A stretch of DNA of 23,418 nucleotides from JBAYNS01 sp041678625 (lineage in GTDB: Bacteria; Patescibacteriota; Gracilibacteria; Peribacterales; Peribacteraceae), in the NCBI GenBank assembly GCA_041678625.1, contig JBAYNS010000006.1, positions 1 to 23,418 on the forward strand, given 5' to 3'. Position 1 is the stretch's first letter; each line of letters begins with the position of its first letter. This document shows, in pieces, positions 1 through 7,489 of the stretch. The notes under the pieces are model-generated. The model worked only from the letters and a program-made list of their open reading frames with translations, did not search any database and was not told where the DNA came from. The position numbers and the translations under genes are program-made.

Positions 1-1
1 C

Positions 2-667
2 TTTCCGGGGCGGCTGTTCCTCTCTGAAGCAGAACGGGATGCTCGGCGGGAAGAGGAACGCCAGAGACGTCGCTCAAGTTTCCAGGTAATACAGGATCTG
101 CAGGAAGGACTCTTGAATGAAACAGATTGGAATCGCGGACGCATTCGCCACCAGATGGATGTCTTTGAGCCGGGCGCCACGTGCTACATCATGACAGAAT
201 TTCCTATTCCAGTCGGTATTGATCCTGATGATGACCAGGCAAACAACTACGTAGAACGTGATGCCGGTTGCGACCCGGAGAATCCGGATACCGATGGTGA
301 TGGTCTGAATGACGGAGTGGAAATCTTCCTACTCAAAACTCTCCCTACATCGCGTGATTCCGATGGAGATGGTCTCATCGACGGTCTGGAGGACAAAGAT
401 CGCGATGGCATGATTGAGGCCGGGGAAACGGACCCCACTAAACGTGATTCCGATGGAGATAATCTGTGTGATGGCCTGTGCCGTGTTGGATCAAATGGCA
501 GGGAACTGCGCGGTGAAGATATCAACCTGAATGGTGAAGTGGATGAAGGCGAAACAAACCCTTTGCGTGCCGATTCAGACGGAAATGGCATTCTGGATGA
601 CCAAGAGTACTTCAATTGCCTGCTTGAGTCTGGCGATTGCAATTATTCGGCTTTTCCGATACAATAA
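2..667 (+). CDS. Thrombospondin type 3 / calcium-repeat surface protein, 3' part (5' end outside window)
   Basis: The reading frame is open from the first bases of the window, so this is the C-terminal part of a longer protein; the TTG at 113 is only an internal codon. The visible part starts with a charged, Arg/Glu-rich helical stretch (about 2-110), followed by a region with an isolated Cys. From about 271 it contains repeated Asp-rich loops of the DxDGDGLxDGxE type (DTDGDGLND, DSDGDGLIDG, DRDG, DSDGDNLCDG, DSDGNGILDD), typical of thrombospondin type 3 repeats that bind calcium in secreted proteins. Four cysteines lie near the C terminus. No membrane segment or sorting signal is visible at the end. 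The next gene starts one base after this stop, so the two are probably co-transcribed and act together at the cell surface. Function beyond calcium-dependent structure is unknown. Confidence 0.85.
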   Translation, partial: FPGRLFLSEAERDARREEERQRRRSSFQVIQDLQEGLLNETDWNRGRIRHQMDVFEPGATCYIMTEFPIPVGIDPDDDQANNYVERDAGCDPENPDTDGDGLNDGVEIFLLKTLPTSRDSDGDGLIDGLEDKDRDGMIEAGETDPTKRDSDGDNLCDGLCRVGSNGRELRGEDINLNGEVDEGETNPLRADSDGNGILDDQEYFNCLLESGDCNYSAFPIQ

Positions 668-668
668 T

Positions 669-1220
669 ATGATTTCCATGAACACCACCACCTCCCTCCA
701 CCGGCTCATGAGCGGCATTGTAGCGATCAGCGCGCTCTTGATCCCCGCATCAGCCTCAGCATACTTGCTTCCGGAAGAAGTACTCTGGAATGACTACTAC
801 GTTCCACCTCGTGCACGTGATGTGGAAGAAGCGGCGAGTCGACAAGCGCGGGAAAGTGCGGATCGCCGTGAAGCGGAGCAAGAAGCTATTTTTGCCGAAC
901 AACATCCGCCGGAGCCCGTTATTGTGGAAGAAGAGACTACTGATGCACATACAGCTGCACCTAGTGACAATACATCACTCGAGGGAATTGATCTGGAAGT
1001 GCTGCGCACTATTCGCCTGCTCGAACGTATTGATGCACGACAGGACGTTCTGGAGGATCTTTCGAGTTTGCCTGCATTCCACACAGGTGCACCTCTGGAA
1101 CCGCTTACACATACGGGCCCGGAGAGCATTTTTGCCGCTGTCATGATGCTGGGCGCCGTTGGATGGACTCTCAAGCGCGCAGGGAAGCAGAAGGGATGGG
1201 TACGACGTGCTCTTCGGTAA
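669..1220 (+). CDS. Secreted protein with signal peptide and LTHTG sortase-like C-terminal tail
   Basis: Unrecognised family, 183 aa from the ATG at 669 (an ATG at 678 is equally possible; both lie before the signal peptide). A signal peptide with a hydrophobic core (about residues 15-27) ends in ASASA, giving probable cleavage after residue 31. The mature part starts YLLPEEVL, continues with an Arg/Glu-rich charged stretch (50-75) and an acidic linker. Residues 146-150 read LTHTG, followed by a hydrophobic segment (about 153-168) and a basic tail containing KRAGKQKG. That is the order of an LPXTG-type cell-wall sorting signal, with Thr in place of Pro. The alternative is a plain C-terminal membrane anchor. 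The charged stretch resembles the start of the partial protein upstream, so the two may be distant paralogues. The one-base gap indicates an operon. No sortase gene is in the window. Confidence 0.8.
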   Translation: MISMNTTTSLHRLMSGIVAISALLIPASASAYLLPEEVLWNDYYVPPRARDVEEAASRQARESADRREAEQEAIFAEQHPPEPVIVEEETTDAHTAAPSDNTSLEGIDLEVLRTIRLLERIDARQDVLEDLSSLPAFHTGAPLEPLTHTGPESIFAAVMMLGAVGWTLKRAGKQKGWVRRALR

Positions 1221-1278
1221 ATTGTTGTAGGGAATCTCCTGTGATTTTTCCTGTCTGTTCCATAGGTATTTGGCACAG

Positions 1279-1306
1279 ATTTTTTCGCAGAAGAATGCAG
1301 AAAAAT
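1279..1306 (+). terminator. AT-rich hairpin after the LTHTG gene, possible terminator
   Basis: Arms 1279-1289 and 1296-1306 can pair over about 10 of 11 positions (A-T rich, one G-U, one mismatch) around a 6-nt loop. It lies 58 bp after the stop of the surface-protein gene and before recJ. There is no U-tract after the 3' arm beyond the arm itself, so termination is only a guess. Confidence 0.3.
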
Positions 1307-1373
1307 TAACATGAGCCGTACAGAATATTCAGCAGCTCTGCGCACGGCAGAGAATTAATGATACGGTACCTGC

Positions 1374-3077
1374 GTGCCACCGTCTTTTTCCTTTACCGGG
1401 AAACGCTGGATTGTGCCTGATAACTGCATCATTGCAGATGCACAGACACATCCACAGCAATTACTCCTTGCTCTCTGCCATCGGCGCGGCATCCAATTGC
1501 AAAAAGTAGAAGATGTTCTTCCTCCATTCGGAGAATTACACGATGCTCTGCGTGCGACCAGCCGCATCTATGAGGCGCTCAAAAAACAAGAACACATCGG
1601 TATCTTTGGCGATTACGATTGTGATGGTGTTACCGCAACGGCACAGCTCGTGCGTTTTTTGCAGCGTCATGGAACACAACCGTTCGTGCGTCTTCCACAT
1701 CGCGTACATGACGGATATGGCTTGAAGATGCGCATTATCGATGAATGCCTTGCTCAGGATGTGAACCTTTTGATTACCGTTGATACGGGTATCACGGCCG
1801 TGGAAGAAATTCGCCATGCGCAACAGAATGGAATGGACGTGATTATCACTGACCACCATCGCCTGCATGAGGAAGTGCCGCCAGCATACGCAATTGTCCA
1901 TCCGGCACTTTCCTCTACGCTGCGTGATCCCAATCCCTCTGGGAGCGCCGTTGTCTTCCATCTTCTGCGCGCATTGGAAGGTGATGAGTGGGATGGAAGA
2001 GATACCGATCTCTGCCTGGCAATGCTTGGCACAATCGCGGACGTCATGGAATTAAGAGGGCACAATCGTTTATTGATACAACAGGGATTAACTGCTCTGC
2101 GGACACTGGCTCCATCTCCTCTCGTGCAACTTATCGAGCAGGCAGGCCTTAAGCCGGCAACCGTAACGAGCAGGGATATTGCCTTTCGCATTGCACCGCG
2201 CATCAATGCTGCAGGACGCATAGATGATCCCTTGATTGCGCTGGAAGCATTGCTTTTGGGAGGCGATGCCCTTGCCTCACTCGAGGAACTTAATGAACGC
2301 CGCCAACGCCTTACGGAATCATTTTTTGCTGAAGCACTGACTCTTCTTGGTATCACGCCGCTCACGAAAAAGGGAATCCCTCATTTGCTCGCTATTGCCC
2401 ATGAAGAATTTCCTCAGGGAATCCTGGGTCTCATTGCAGGAAAACTTACGGAGATGTTTGGCAAACCCAGCTTGGTTGCCTGTGTACATGGAGATACATG
2501 CACAGCGTCTCTGCGGAGCACTCCTGCATATCACATCACTGATGGTCTGATGCGGCACAGTGACCTTCTGACGTACTACGGAGGCCACGCACAGGCCGCT
2601 GGCTGCACATTCCCCCTGAAGAATTTTCCAGAGCTGTCACGGCGCTTACAGAAGGATATTCAGGAACGCACGACATCTGATGAATTGACGCCCTCTCTTA
2701 CTCTTGATGCTGTTTTGCCTCCATCACTCCTGCATCTGAATCTTGCACGAGCACTGGAAAATCTGGAACCCTTTGGTGCCAGTAATCCAGAACCACTCTT
2801 TTGCATCAGAAATATCCGCATGGAATCACTGCGCTGCGTGGGGAGCGATGGTGCGCATTTGCAATGCAGCATCTCAGGGAAGAAAGGGATCGGTTTTGGG
2901 TTGGGGCATCTGACTGCGCAATTGCAGGAACCTGTAGATATCGCCTGTCGCATTGGCATCAATGAATGGAACGGCAGGATAGAACCACAGATATTTTTGG
3001 AGGATATTCGAAGAACAGAACAGAGGAATCAGAAGCTAGGAATCAGTAATCAGGTTTCAGCAAAAAGAGGGTCCTGA
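1374..3077 (+). CDS. recJ: Single-stranded-DNA-specific exonuclease RecJ
   Basis: RecJ degrades single-stranded DNA 5' to 3' in recombination and in base-excision and mismatch repair. The 567-residue protein has the family's usual length and order: DHH motifs GDYDCDG (79-85), VDTGI (136-140) and TDHH (159-162), the APRINAAGR segment (274-282), then the DHHA1 motif GGHAQAAG (403-410) and a C-terminal OB-like part. The metal-binding Asp and His residues are all present. The start is GTG at 1374; the frame is closed by a TGA at 1359 and no in-frame ATG precedes the conserved N terminus. A -10-like TACGGT (1362-1367) lies 6 nt before it, with no Shine-Dalgarno. The last roughly 17 residues and the TGA stop are encoded inside the inverted 7-bp repeat element, so this tail is probably not conserved. 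Confidence 0.96.
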   Translation: MPPSFSFTGKRWIVPDNCIIADAQTHPQQLLLALCHRRGIQLQKVEDVLPPFGELHDALRATSRIYEALKKQEHIGIFGDYDCDGVTATAQLVRFLQRHGTQPFVRLPHRVHDGYGLKMRIIDECLAQDVNLLITVDTGITAVEEIRHAQQNGMDVIITDHHRLHEEVPPAYAIVHPALSSTLRDPNPSGSAVVFHLLRALEGDEWDGRDTDLCLAMLGTIADVMELRGHNRLLIQQGLTALRTLAPSPLVQLIEQAGLKPATVTSRDIAFRIAPRINAAGRIDDPLIALEALLLGGDALASLEELNERRQRLTESFFAEALTLLGITPLTKKGIPHLLAIAHEEFPQGILGLIAGKLTEMFGKPSLVACVHGDTCTASLRSTPAYHITDGLMRHSDLLTYYGGHAQAAGCTFPLKNFPELSRRLQKDIQERTTSDELTPSLTLDAVLPPSLLHLNLARALENLEPFGASNPEPLFCIRNIRMESLRCVGSDGAHLQCSISGKKGIGFGLGHLTAQLQEPVDIACRIGINEWNGRIEPQIFLEDIRRTEQRNQKLGISNQVSAKRGS

Positions 3078-3104
3078 CTTCTGGTTCCTGATTACTGATT
3101 CCTA
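3025..3104. repeat. Inverted array of 7-bp units forming a long hairpin (element A)
   Basis: The left half holds four 7-bp units (GGAATCA, GAAGCTA, GGAATCA, GTAATCA; 3025-3052). The right half holds four in inverse orientation (TGACTTC, TGGTTCC, TGATTAC, TGATTCC; 3075-3102). Positions 3037-3054 (TAGGAATCAGTAATCAGG) and 3087-3104 are perfect 18-bp reverse complements with a 32-nt loop. The recJ stop lies in the loop and the stop of the opposing Xre gene lies in the right arm. It may work as a bidirectional terminator or 3'-end RNA stabiliser between convergent genes. Confidence 0.9.
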
Positions 3105-3326
3105 AACCGGTACAAGGCTCCCCTCCATCCAGAACACATCAGCAATGGGAGCGCCAAGCGCTGCGGCTATTTTAAATGAGAGAAGAACAGATGGATTAGT
3201 TTGCCCACGCTCAATGCTCATGATTGTCTGACGACTGACACCTGTACGCAGCGCAAGCTCTTCCTGTGTCATACTACGATCAAACCGCAGACGGCGGATC
3301 GAATTCTTGAGCACTGCTGTAGGCAT
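3102..3326 (-). CDS. Small Xre/Cro-CI-type helix-turn-helix regulator
   Basis: A 74-residue protein that is almost entirely one HTH_3 domain: RLRFDRSMTQEELALRTGVS holds the first helices, SRQTIMSIERG the recognition helix, and LLSFKIAAALG the closing helices. Such single-domain proteins bind DNA as dimers and usually repress their own or nearby genes. There is no sensor domain, and no companion toxin gene is adjacent. It lies downstream of uppP on the same strand with about 57 bp between, and converges on recJ; its TAG stop is inside repeat element A. The ATG at 3326 has no Shine-Dalgarno on its own strand (the strong AGGAGG at 3333-3338 is on the other strand). The regulated genes cannot be told from sequence. 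Confidence 0.88.
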   Translation of the reverse strand: MPTAVLKNSIRRLRFDRSMTQEELALRTGVSRQTIMSIERGQTNPSVLLSFKIAAALGAPIADVFWMEGSLVPV

Positions 3327-3383
3327 ACAAAGAGGAGGTAACAGAACAATAGTGGAGGCATTTTACTGATCATCAGCTTTTGA

Positions 3384-4193
3384 TCAAGACAAAAAGCCAA
3401 CGATCATTTCTTTGGCAATAAGAACCGTGCCTAACGGTATCAGATAGAGTGCAAACCAGCCAAGACTCTTCATAGCAACCCATCGACGCAGAAAAAGCAC
3501 CGTGCCAATGCTTACAAGTAAAGAAGTGCAAAAACCCAGAATCACAATGGAAATGGGCGGCAGGAAAATGGCTCCGGAAAAAGCATCTTTCGCTGTGATC
3601 AATCCTGCACCGGCAATGACAGGAGCAGCCATTAAAAAGGAGAAATCCAATGCTTCACTGCGCGAAAGGCCGGCCATGCGCGCAGCGGAAATGGTCAGGC
3701 CGGACCGCGAGAGTCCCGGAACGAGTGCACATGCCTGCGCACAACCGATCAAGAATGCACGCGTGCGCGGCAGTGCCATGCTTCGACGATGTACAGGGAA
3801 CCGTTCGCCCAGAAGAAGTACCAATGCCGTAAGAAGAAAAGCAAGTCCGACGGTCATTGGTGAACGCAGTAACTCAACGATGTAATTCTGAAAAAGAACG
3901 CCAACAACTACGGCAGGAATGGTAGAAATGATAAGCGCCACAAGGAGCGCACGGTGTGCATGGTTACGACCAAAGAACGCACCCAATAACCGCCACCATG
4001 TTTTACGGTAACAAATGAGAAGCGCACAGAGCGTTCCTGCATGCAATACAATATCGAAGCCTTGCAGAGAAGCATTGGAAAGGGGAATGTGGAGGAATGC
4101 CTCAGCAAGCGCCAGATGTCCTGAGCTGGAAACTGGCAGGAATTCTGTAAGCCCCTGGATCATGCCGAGCAGTGCGGCTTGGAAAAACGTCAT
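3384..4193 (-). CDS. uppP: Undecaprenyl-diphosphatase UppP (BacA)
   Basis: An integral membrane phosphatase that converts undecaprenyl diphosphate to the monophosphate, recycling the lipid carrier for peptidoglycan and surface glycans and giving bacitracin resistance. The 269 residues match the family length. The two signature motifs are intact: GLTEFLPVSSSGH (14-26, catalytic Glu17) and PGLSRSG (159-165). About seven to eight hydrophobic helices fill the rest. The ATG at 4193 directly opens the conserved N terminus; a TATACT -10-like box lies 10 nt upstream and there is no Shine-Dalgarno. The upstream neighbour on the same strand is a DedA-family gene, now linked in other bacteria to flipping the product of this enzyme back across the membrane. 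Repeat element B lies between them. Confidence 0.96.
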   Translation of the reverse strand: MTFFQAALLGMIQGLTEFLPVSSSGHLALAEAFLHIPLSNASLQGFDIVLHAGTLCALLICYRKTWWRLLGAFFGRNHAHRALLVALIISTIPAVVVGVLFQNYIVELLRSPMTVGLAFLLTALVLLLGERFPVHRRSMALPRTRAFLIGCAQACALVPGLSRSGLTISAARMAGLSRSEALDFSFLMAAPVIAGAGLITAKDAFSGAIFLPPISIVILGFCTSLLVSIGTVLFLRRWVAMKSLGWFALYLIPLGTVLIAKEMIVGFLS

Positions 4194-4203
4194 GACTGAA
4201 AGA

Positions 4204-4209
4204 AGTATA
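4204..4209 (-). promoter_or_regulatory. -10-like box TATACT for uppP
   Basis: On the minus strand TATACT (5/6 match to TATAAT) lies 10 nt before the uppP ATG, predicting a transcript starting within a few nt of the start codon. No convincing -35 is seen; the -35 position falls in the left arm of repeat element B. Confidence 0.45.
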
Positions 4210-4225
4210 CGCGAGGTGTGCGTTG

Positions 4226-4293
4226 CTTGTTGTTAGTTCTTGGTTCTTTTTTTGCATAACTAGGAACTAGGAACTAGGAACTAACAACTAGGA
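4226..4293. repeat. Inverted array of TAGGAAC heptamers forming a long hairpin (element B)
   Basis: The right half has three exact TAGGAAC units, then TAACAAC and TAGG, in a strict 7-bp period (about 4260-4292). The left arm 4226-4246 pairs with 4271-4291 over 21 positions with two G-U pairs and one mismatch. A run of seven T (4247-4253) sits in the loop on the plus strand. The element is 3' of dedA and just upstream of the uppP promoter, all on the minus strand. Confidence 0.9.
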
Positions 4294-4316
4294 CCGAAGA
4301 GTCGGCAACGAAATAA

Positions 4317-4907
4317 TTATTCCCGAAATTTCCAATAGCCTAACAAAATGATTCCGCATCCAACCACCACCCAAAAGAGCGCCGTTTGGCTCCAGGCCTG
4401 AACGAGTTCTTTATTCTCTCCGACAAAGTATCCAATGAGTGTGAGAATGGTTACCCAGATACCTGCGCCCATTCCCGTAAAAAAGGAGAATCGAAGAATA
4501 TCCATACGCACCAATCCTGCAGGGAACGAAATGTACTGACGCACAACCGGAATCATGCGGCCAATGAGTGTGCCGATTTCCCCATGTCTGCGGAAGTACG
4601 CTTCTACGCGCTCAAACTTTTCCGGTGGTAGGAACAGCCATTTCCCCCATCGTAACAACGCGCTGCGCCCCAATGTTCTTGCAAGAGCATAGTTCACCCA
4701 TGCACCGAACAAAGATCCCAGTATCCCCATAAAAATCACCACAAAAAGATTCATCTCTCCCTGCTGTGCCAGATATCCTGCCGGTATCATGACCACTTCA
4801 CTCGGGAACGGGAAGAATGAGCTTTCCAATCCCATTAAAAGAAAAATTCCTGGGTAACCAAATGCGCCTACAGTATCTACGAGCCATTGAATGAGTGCGT
4901 GCAGCAT
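4317..4907 (-). CDS. DedA-family membrane protein (probable polyprenyl-phosphate flippase)
   Basis: A 196-residue membrane protein with the DedA/VTT (SNARE-associated) fold. Visible signatures are the acidic re-entrant motif ESSFFPFPSE (28-37) and GRMIPVVRQYISFPAG (116-131, with the conserved arginines), with hydrophobic helices between and after. DedA proteins are proton-driven lipid transporters; some members (UptA type) return undecaprenyl phosphate to the inner leaflet. Placement directly upstream of uppP on the same strand supports that substrate here, by inference. The ATG at 4907 fits the family N terminus; TACGAT lies 7 nt upstream and there is no Shine-Dalgarno. It is followed by repeat element B. 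Other DedA members affect phosphatidylethanolamine or drug tolerance, so the substrate is not certain. Confidence 0.93.
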   Translation of the reverse strand: MLHALIQWLVDTVGAFGYPGIFLLMGLESSFFPFPSEVVMIPAGYLAQQGEMNLFVVIFMGILGSLFGAWVNYALARTLGRSALLRWGKWLFLPPEKFERVEAYFRRHGEIGTLIGRMIPVVRQYISFPAGLVRMDILRFSFFTGMGAGIWVTILTLIGYFVGENKELVQAWSQTALFWVVVGCGIILLGYWKFRE

Positions 4908-5020
4908 CCGGGATATCGTAGGGAAGGAAATGCAGAGAGAAAAGGGGAAGAAAAATTCTTATGCATGATGCTTTCTTCGCACTCCGCACTGCATCCTTCC
5001 ACTTGCGCAACTCTTCCTCT

Positions 5021-5050
5021 TTGCAATATCCACCTCATATTGTGTACGAT
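5021..5050 (+). promoter_or_regulatory. Candidate sigma70-type promoter of hsp20
   Basis: TTGCAA (5021-5026), an 18-bp spacer and TACGAT (5045-5050) precede the ATG at 5059 by 8 nt, implying an almost leaderless mRNA. No CIRCE-type inverted repeat is visible, so heat-shock repression by HrcA is not indicated. Confidence 0.4.
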
Positions 5051-5058
5051 TTCATGAA

Positions 5059-5532
5059 ATGAACCCTTCTCCGTTCCACGGAATCTTCAGCGCATTCAAT
5101 CAGGAGCAACTTTCTTCTGATGTATCCGCGGCTCCAGAGGCTTTTGGTGCCGAGGTACAGCATGCTCATCCTGTCTCTTCTTCTGGGCAGATTACCGCAC
5201 AAACCACCGGCCAGATTGCCGTAGATATTTATGAACAAGACGGTTACTACATCATCCGCGCTCCTATCGCCGGCGTAAAACTTTCTGACTTGGACATTGA
5301 AGTGGATGACAAAATTCTTACGATCCGCGGCGTGCGCGCCATGACCGATGTTGTGCCTACAGACCAGTATTATATTCAGGAATGTTTCTGGGGAGAGTTT
5401 CGCCGCTCCATTACTCTGCCGTGCAGTATTGATCCTAAACGCGTGAAGGCTACCTTCAGTAAAGACTGTATTCTTAAGATCCTGATTCCCCGGGAAGAGA
5501 AAGTGAAGATCGTACGAGTGAGTGAAGGATAA
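5059..5532 (+). CDS. Hsp20 / alpha-crystallin small heat-shock protein
   Basis: An ATP-independent holdase chaperone that keeps unfolding proteins soluble. The 157 residues have a flexible, low-complexity N-terminal arm (1-50), then an alpha-crystallin domain from about 52 (QIAVDIYEQDGYYIIRAPIA) to 145, including GEFRRSITLP and the closing strand DCILKILIP. A C-terminal basic extension follows, with IVRV as a possible I-x-V/I oligomerisation motif. The ATG at 5059 is preferred because an ATG five bases earlier runs straight into TGA. No Shine-Dalgarno is present. The gene converges on galU with 13 bp between stops and no obvious terminator. Confidence 0.93.
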   Translation: MNPSPFHGIFSAFNQEQLSSDVSAAPEAFGAEVQHAHPVSSSGQITAQTTGQIAVDIYEQDGYYIIRAPIAGVKLSDLDIEVDDKILTIRGVRAMTDVVPTDQYYIQECFWGEFRRSITLPCSIDPKRVKATFSKDCILKILIPREEKVKIVRVSEG

Positions 5533-5545
5533 ATTCTTTTTGTAC

Positions 5546-6370
5546 TTATTGTTCGCCCCACGCTTTTACTGCATGCGTGTAACCTTCCGGCGTACCTGTA
5601 TCCAATCGTATGCCCTCACACTCAAAACCGTGAACAGGTGTGGACTGGAGTCCCGCAATAAGCGCATCAATGATGCGAATTTCGCCTCCGTGCCCACTGG
5701 AAACAGCAGGAAGTGCATCGAACAGAGAACGAGGAAGAATGTAGCGCCCCACAATACCAAGCGTGGAAGGCGCATCATCAGGATGCGGTTTTTCCACCAT
5801 GCCCTTTAACTTTTTCAGACGTGGCTCCGTAGCGTGCTCCTGTTCCACATCGACAATACCGTAGCGCTGCGTATGTTCCCGCGGAATATTTTCCAGTGCC
5901 ACGAGCGCCCCCCGATTCCCCGCATGTTCGTATGCACGCAATAATTGAACAAGGCCGGGGTCGCTGCCAATAAAGAGGTCATCGCCAAAAAGCACTGCAA
6001 GAGGATCGTTACCAACCCACTCAGCCGCCTGCAGTATGGCATGACCATCACCGAGTTGTTCATCCTGATACACCACATGAAAACGCACGGCATCATAACG
6101 CTGGAGATCTTCCAGATGATGAAGTTTGTTCCGTCGTTTTAGTTCTGCCATGAGCATAGGATCTTCTTCAAAGAAGCGCGGTATTGCTTCTTTGCCTTTG
6201 CTGATAACAAAGCAAATGTCTGTAATGCCGGCTGCCAGACATTCATCCACAAGGTGAGCAATGATCGGACGATTGCCAATGGGCAGAAGTTCTTTGGGAA
6301 CAACTTTCGTCCACGGGAGAAACCGCGTACCAAGACCGGCTACTGGGAGAATGGCTTGAGTAATCTTCAT
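5546..6370 (-). CDS. galU: UTP--glucose-1-phosphate uridylyltransferase (GalU type)
   Basis: This enzyme makes UDP-glucose from UTP and glucose 1-phosphate for surface glycans. The 274-residue protein opens with the nucleotidyltransferase signature LPVAGLGTRFLPWTKVVPKELLPI (residues 8-31), containing the G-x-G-T-R and K-E loops. It has the metal-binding FGDD (about 138-141), a later EKP motif, and the GalU-like RLDTGTPEGY near the end, as in bacterial GalU rather than in thymidylyltransferases. Length is slightly below the usual 290-300. The ATG at 6370 starts right at the conserved MKITQAILPVAG; TACACT lies 10 nt upstream, with no Shine-Dalgarno. The GT4 gene at 13328 and the carrier-lipid genes nearby are possible consumers of its pathway. 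RmlA/RfbF-type activity is a less likely alternative. Confidence 0.92.
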   Translation of the reverse strand: MKITQAILPVAGLGTRFLPWTKVVPKELLPIGNRPIIAHLVDECLAAGITDICFVISKGKEAIPRFFEEDPMLMAELKRRNKLHHLEDLQRYDAVRFHVVYQDEQLGDGHAILQAAEWVGNDPLAVLFGDDLFIGSDPGLVQLLRAYEHAGNRGALVALENIPREHTQRYGIVDVEQEHATEPRLKKLKGMVEKPHPDDAPSTLGIVGRYILPRSLFDALPAVSSGHGGEIRIIDALIAGLQSTPVHGFECEGIRLDTGTPEGYTHAVKAWGEQ

Positions 6371-6439
6371 GGGCGAAAGCAGTGTACGAGGAGGCTGTTA
6401 TGAATGCCACCACGTTGAGCTGGAAATATCTGTTTAGAA

Positions 6440-7480
6440 CTAATCTTTACAGACCGGTTCCCCAAACACATTTTGTCCACGACTACTTGCTGCGATGTAA
6501 TCCTCCCATTTTCCTGCCGGTAGCAGACGACCTTGCAGTTGGTATGCCTCGAGCGTGGGATCCAAGAGCGATTGCCACTCTAGATTGCCGTTCTCTGTGA
6601 GCACTTGAACACCCGGTTCGTTCAGTATTCCGTGCCGTTTCCCTCCTCGAGAGAATTTTCTATAGATCCATTCTGTGATTTCCTTATCGAAGACGTTTAG
6701 AACTTGTGGGTAGTTGTTGGGATGTTCGCTTGTAAAAAGAGGAGCATACTGCCGTCGTCCCCATTTACGCTCCGTAACTTTCTGTACTCGAAAGATGCTC
6801 GGTGGTCGAATGCCATTTTTATCATTATCACCAAAGTAAGGTTTATATTCTAAGCACACCGGTACATGGTGAGGTGTTACTCTCGCTATTTGAAATTGAT
6901 GCATGTCAGAACTTTCCTCTCCTTCAGAAGAGCGATGGAGTAATACATATCCTTCTTGTAATGCTTGGAAAAGAGCATTAAGACGATTATTTTCTGCATT
7001 TTGCTCCGGTGTGATTTTATGGAGGAGGCGATGCATTTCTGTTGGGTGAAGCGTAAGACCCGTTCCTCCATTTCGTATCTGGGACTGTATTTCTTCGTAT
7101 AATTGTCCCACACGGTCCATGTCGGTTTCTCGGGTTCTTTGTTGTGCACCAATCCTTTGGTTGGCTACAGCTTCATGAAGGCCCACTGCTGCTTCTGTAA
7201 TGATATTACGCAAGTGACTGGCAGAATTGTTATCTCGATGTGTGAGATTTGTTAAGGCGTGCGTGGTCATGTCCATGTTCTCCAGATCGATGTCTTTTGC
7301 AGGATGACTCTCTGAAGTGGCTTCTTCAAGCATTTTTTGTACAGCAACTTTAATTATTCCTTGATATTTTTCGATCTGTTCTCTAATTGCTTCAGTGCGC
7401 AATTCATTAATATGGCTGAGCTGTGCAAGATAAGCCTCAGCTGGCGAATTTTTTATAGATGATATGGCATCAGTGACCAT
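6440..7480 (-). CDS. Hypothetical protein, 346 aa, helical N terminus
   Basis: Not recognised. There is no signal peptide or membrane segment, so it is probably cytoplasmic. Residues 1-180 look largely helical (charged and Leu/Ile-rich, e.g. IREQIEKYQGIIKVAVQKMLEEA). From about 190 the protein becomes mixed and aromatic, with a cluster of basic and aromatic residues (VQKVTERKWGRRQYAPLF) and a Trp-rich end. The DNA is more AT-rich than neighbouring housekeeping genes, which could mean lineage-specific origin. It is divergent from the 103-aa ORF at 7568, and the two promoters overlap, suggesting linked expression. The ATG at 7480 sits 9 nt after a -10-like TACGGT. It may be a clade-specific protein; no function is claimed. 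Confidence 0.8.
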   Translation of the reverse strand: MVTDAISSIKNSPAEAYLAQLSHINELRTEAIREQIEKYQGIIKVAVQKMLEEATSESHPAKDIDLENMDMTTHALTNLTHRDNNSASHLRNIITEAAVGLHEAVANQRIGAQQRTRETDMDRVGQLYEEIQSQIRNGGTGLTLHPTEMHRLLHKITPEQNAENNRLNALFQALQEGYVLLHRSSEGEESSDMHQFQIARVTPHHVPVCLEYKPYFGDNDKNGIRPPSIFRVQKVTERKWGRRQYAPLFTSEHPNNYPQVLNVFDKEITEWIYRKFSRGGKRHGILNEPGVQVLTENGNLEWQSLLDPTLEAYQLQGRLLPAGKWEDYIAASSRGQNVFGEPVCKD

Positions 7481-7489
7481 AGGTAAAAT

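Noticed and set aside
797..1345. Minus-strand ORF opposite the LTHTG protein
   Set aside because: Arg/Ser-rich translation typical of an antisense frame; the plus-strand gene has a signal peptide and tail.
1754..2365. Minus-strand ORF of 203 codons opposite recJ
   Set aside because: Low-complexity Ser/Arg-rich shadow of the conserved RecJ reading frame.
3075..3077. UGA read as an amino acid (Gracilibacteria-type code)
   Set aside because: TGA ends recJ and zwf at the expected lengths, and no in-frame TGA interrupts conserved genes.
3025..3104. 7-bp repeats as a degenerate CRISPR array
   Set aside because: Units are 7 bp and contiguous without spacers, and no cas gene is present.
3333..3338. 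Strong plus-strand AGGAGG upstream of the Xre gene
   Set aside because: No plus-strand start codon or reading frame follows at a usable distance; it is on the wrong strand for the Xre gene.
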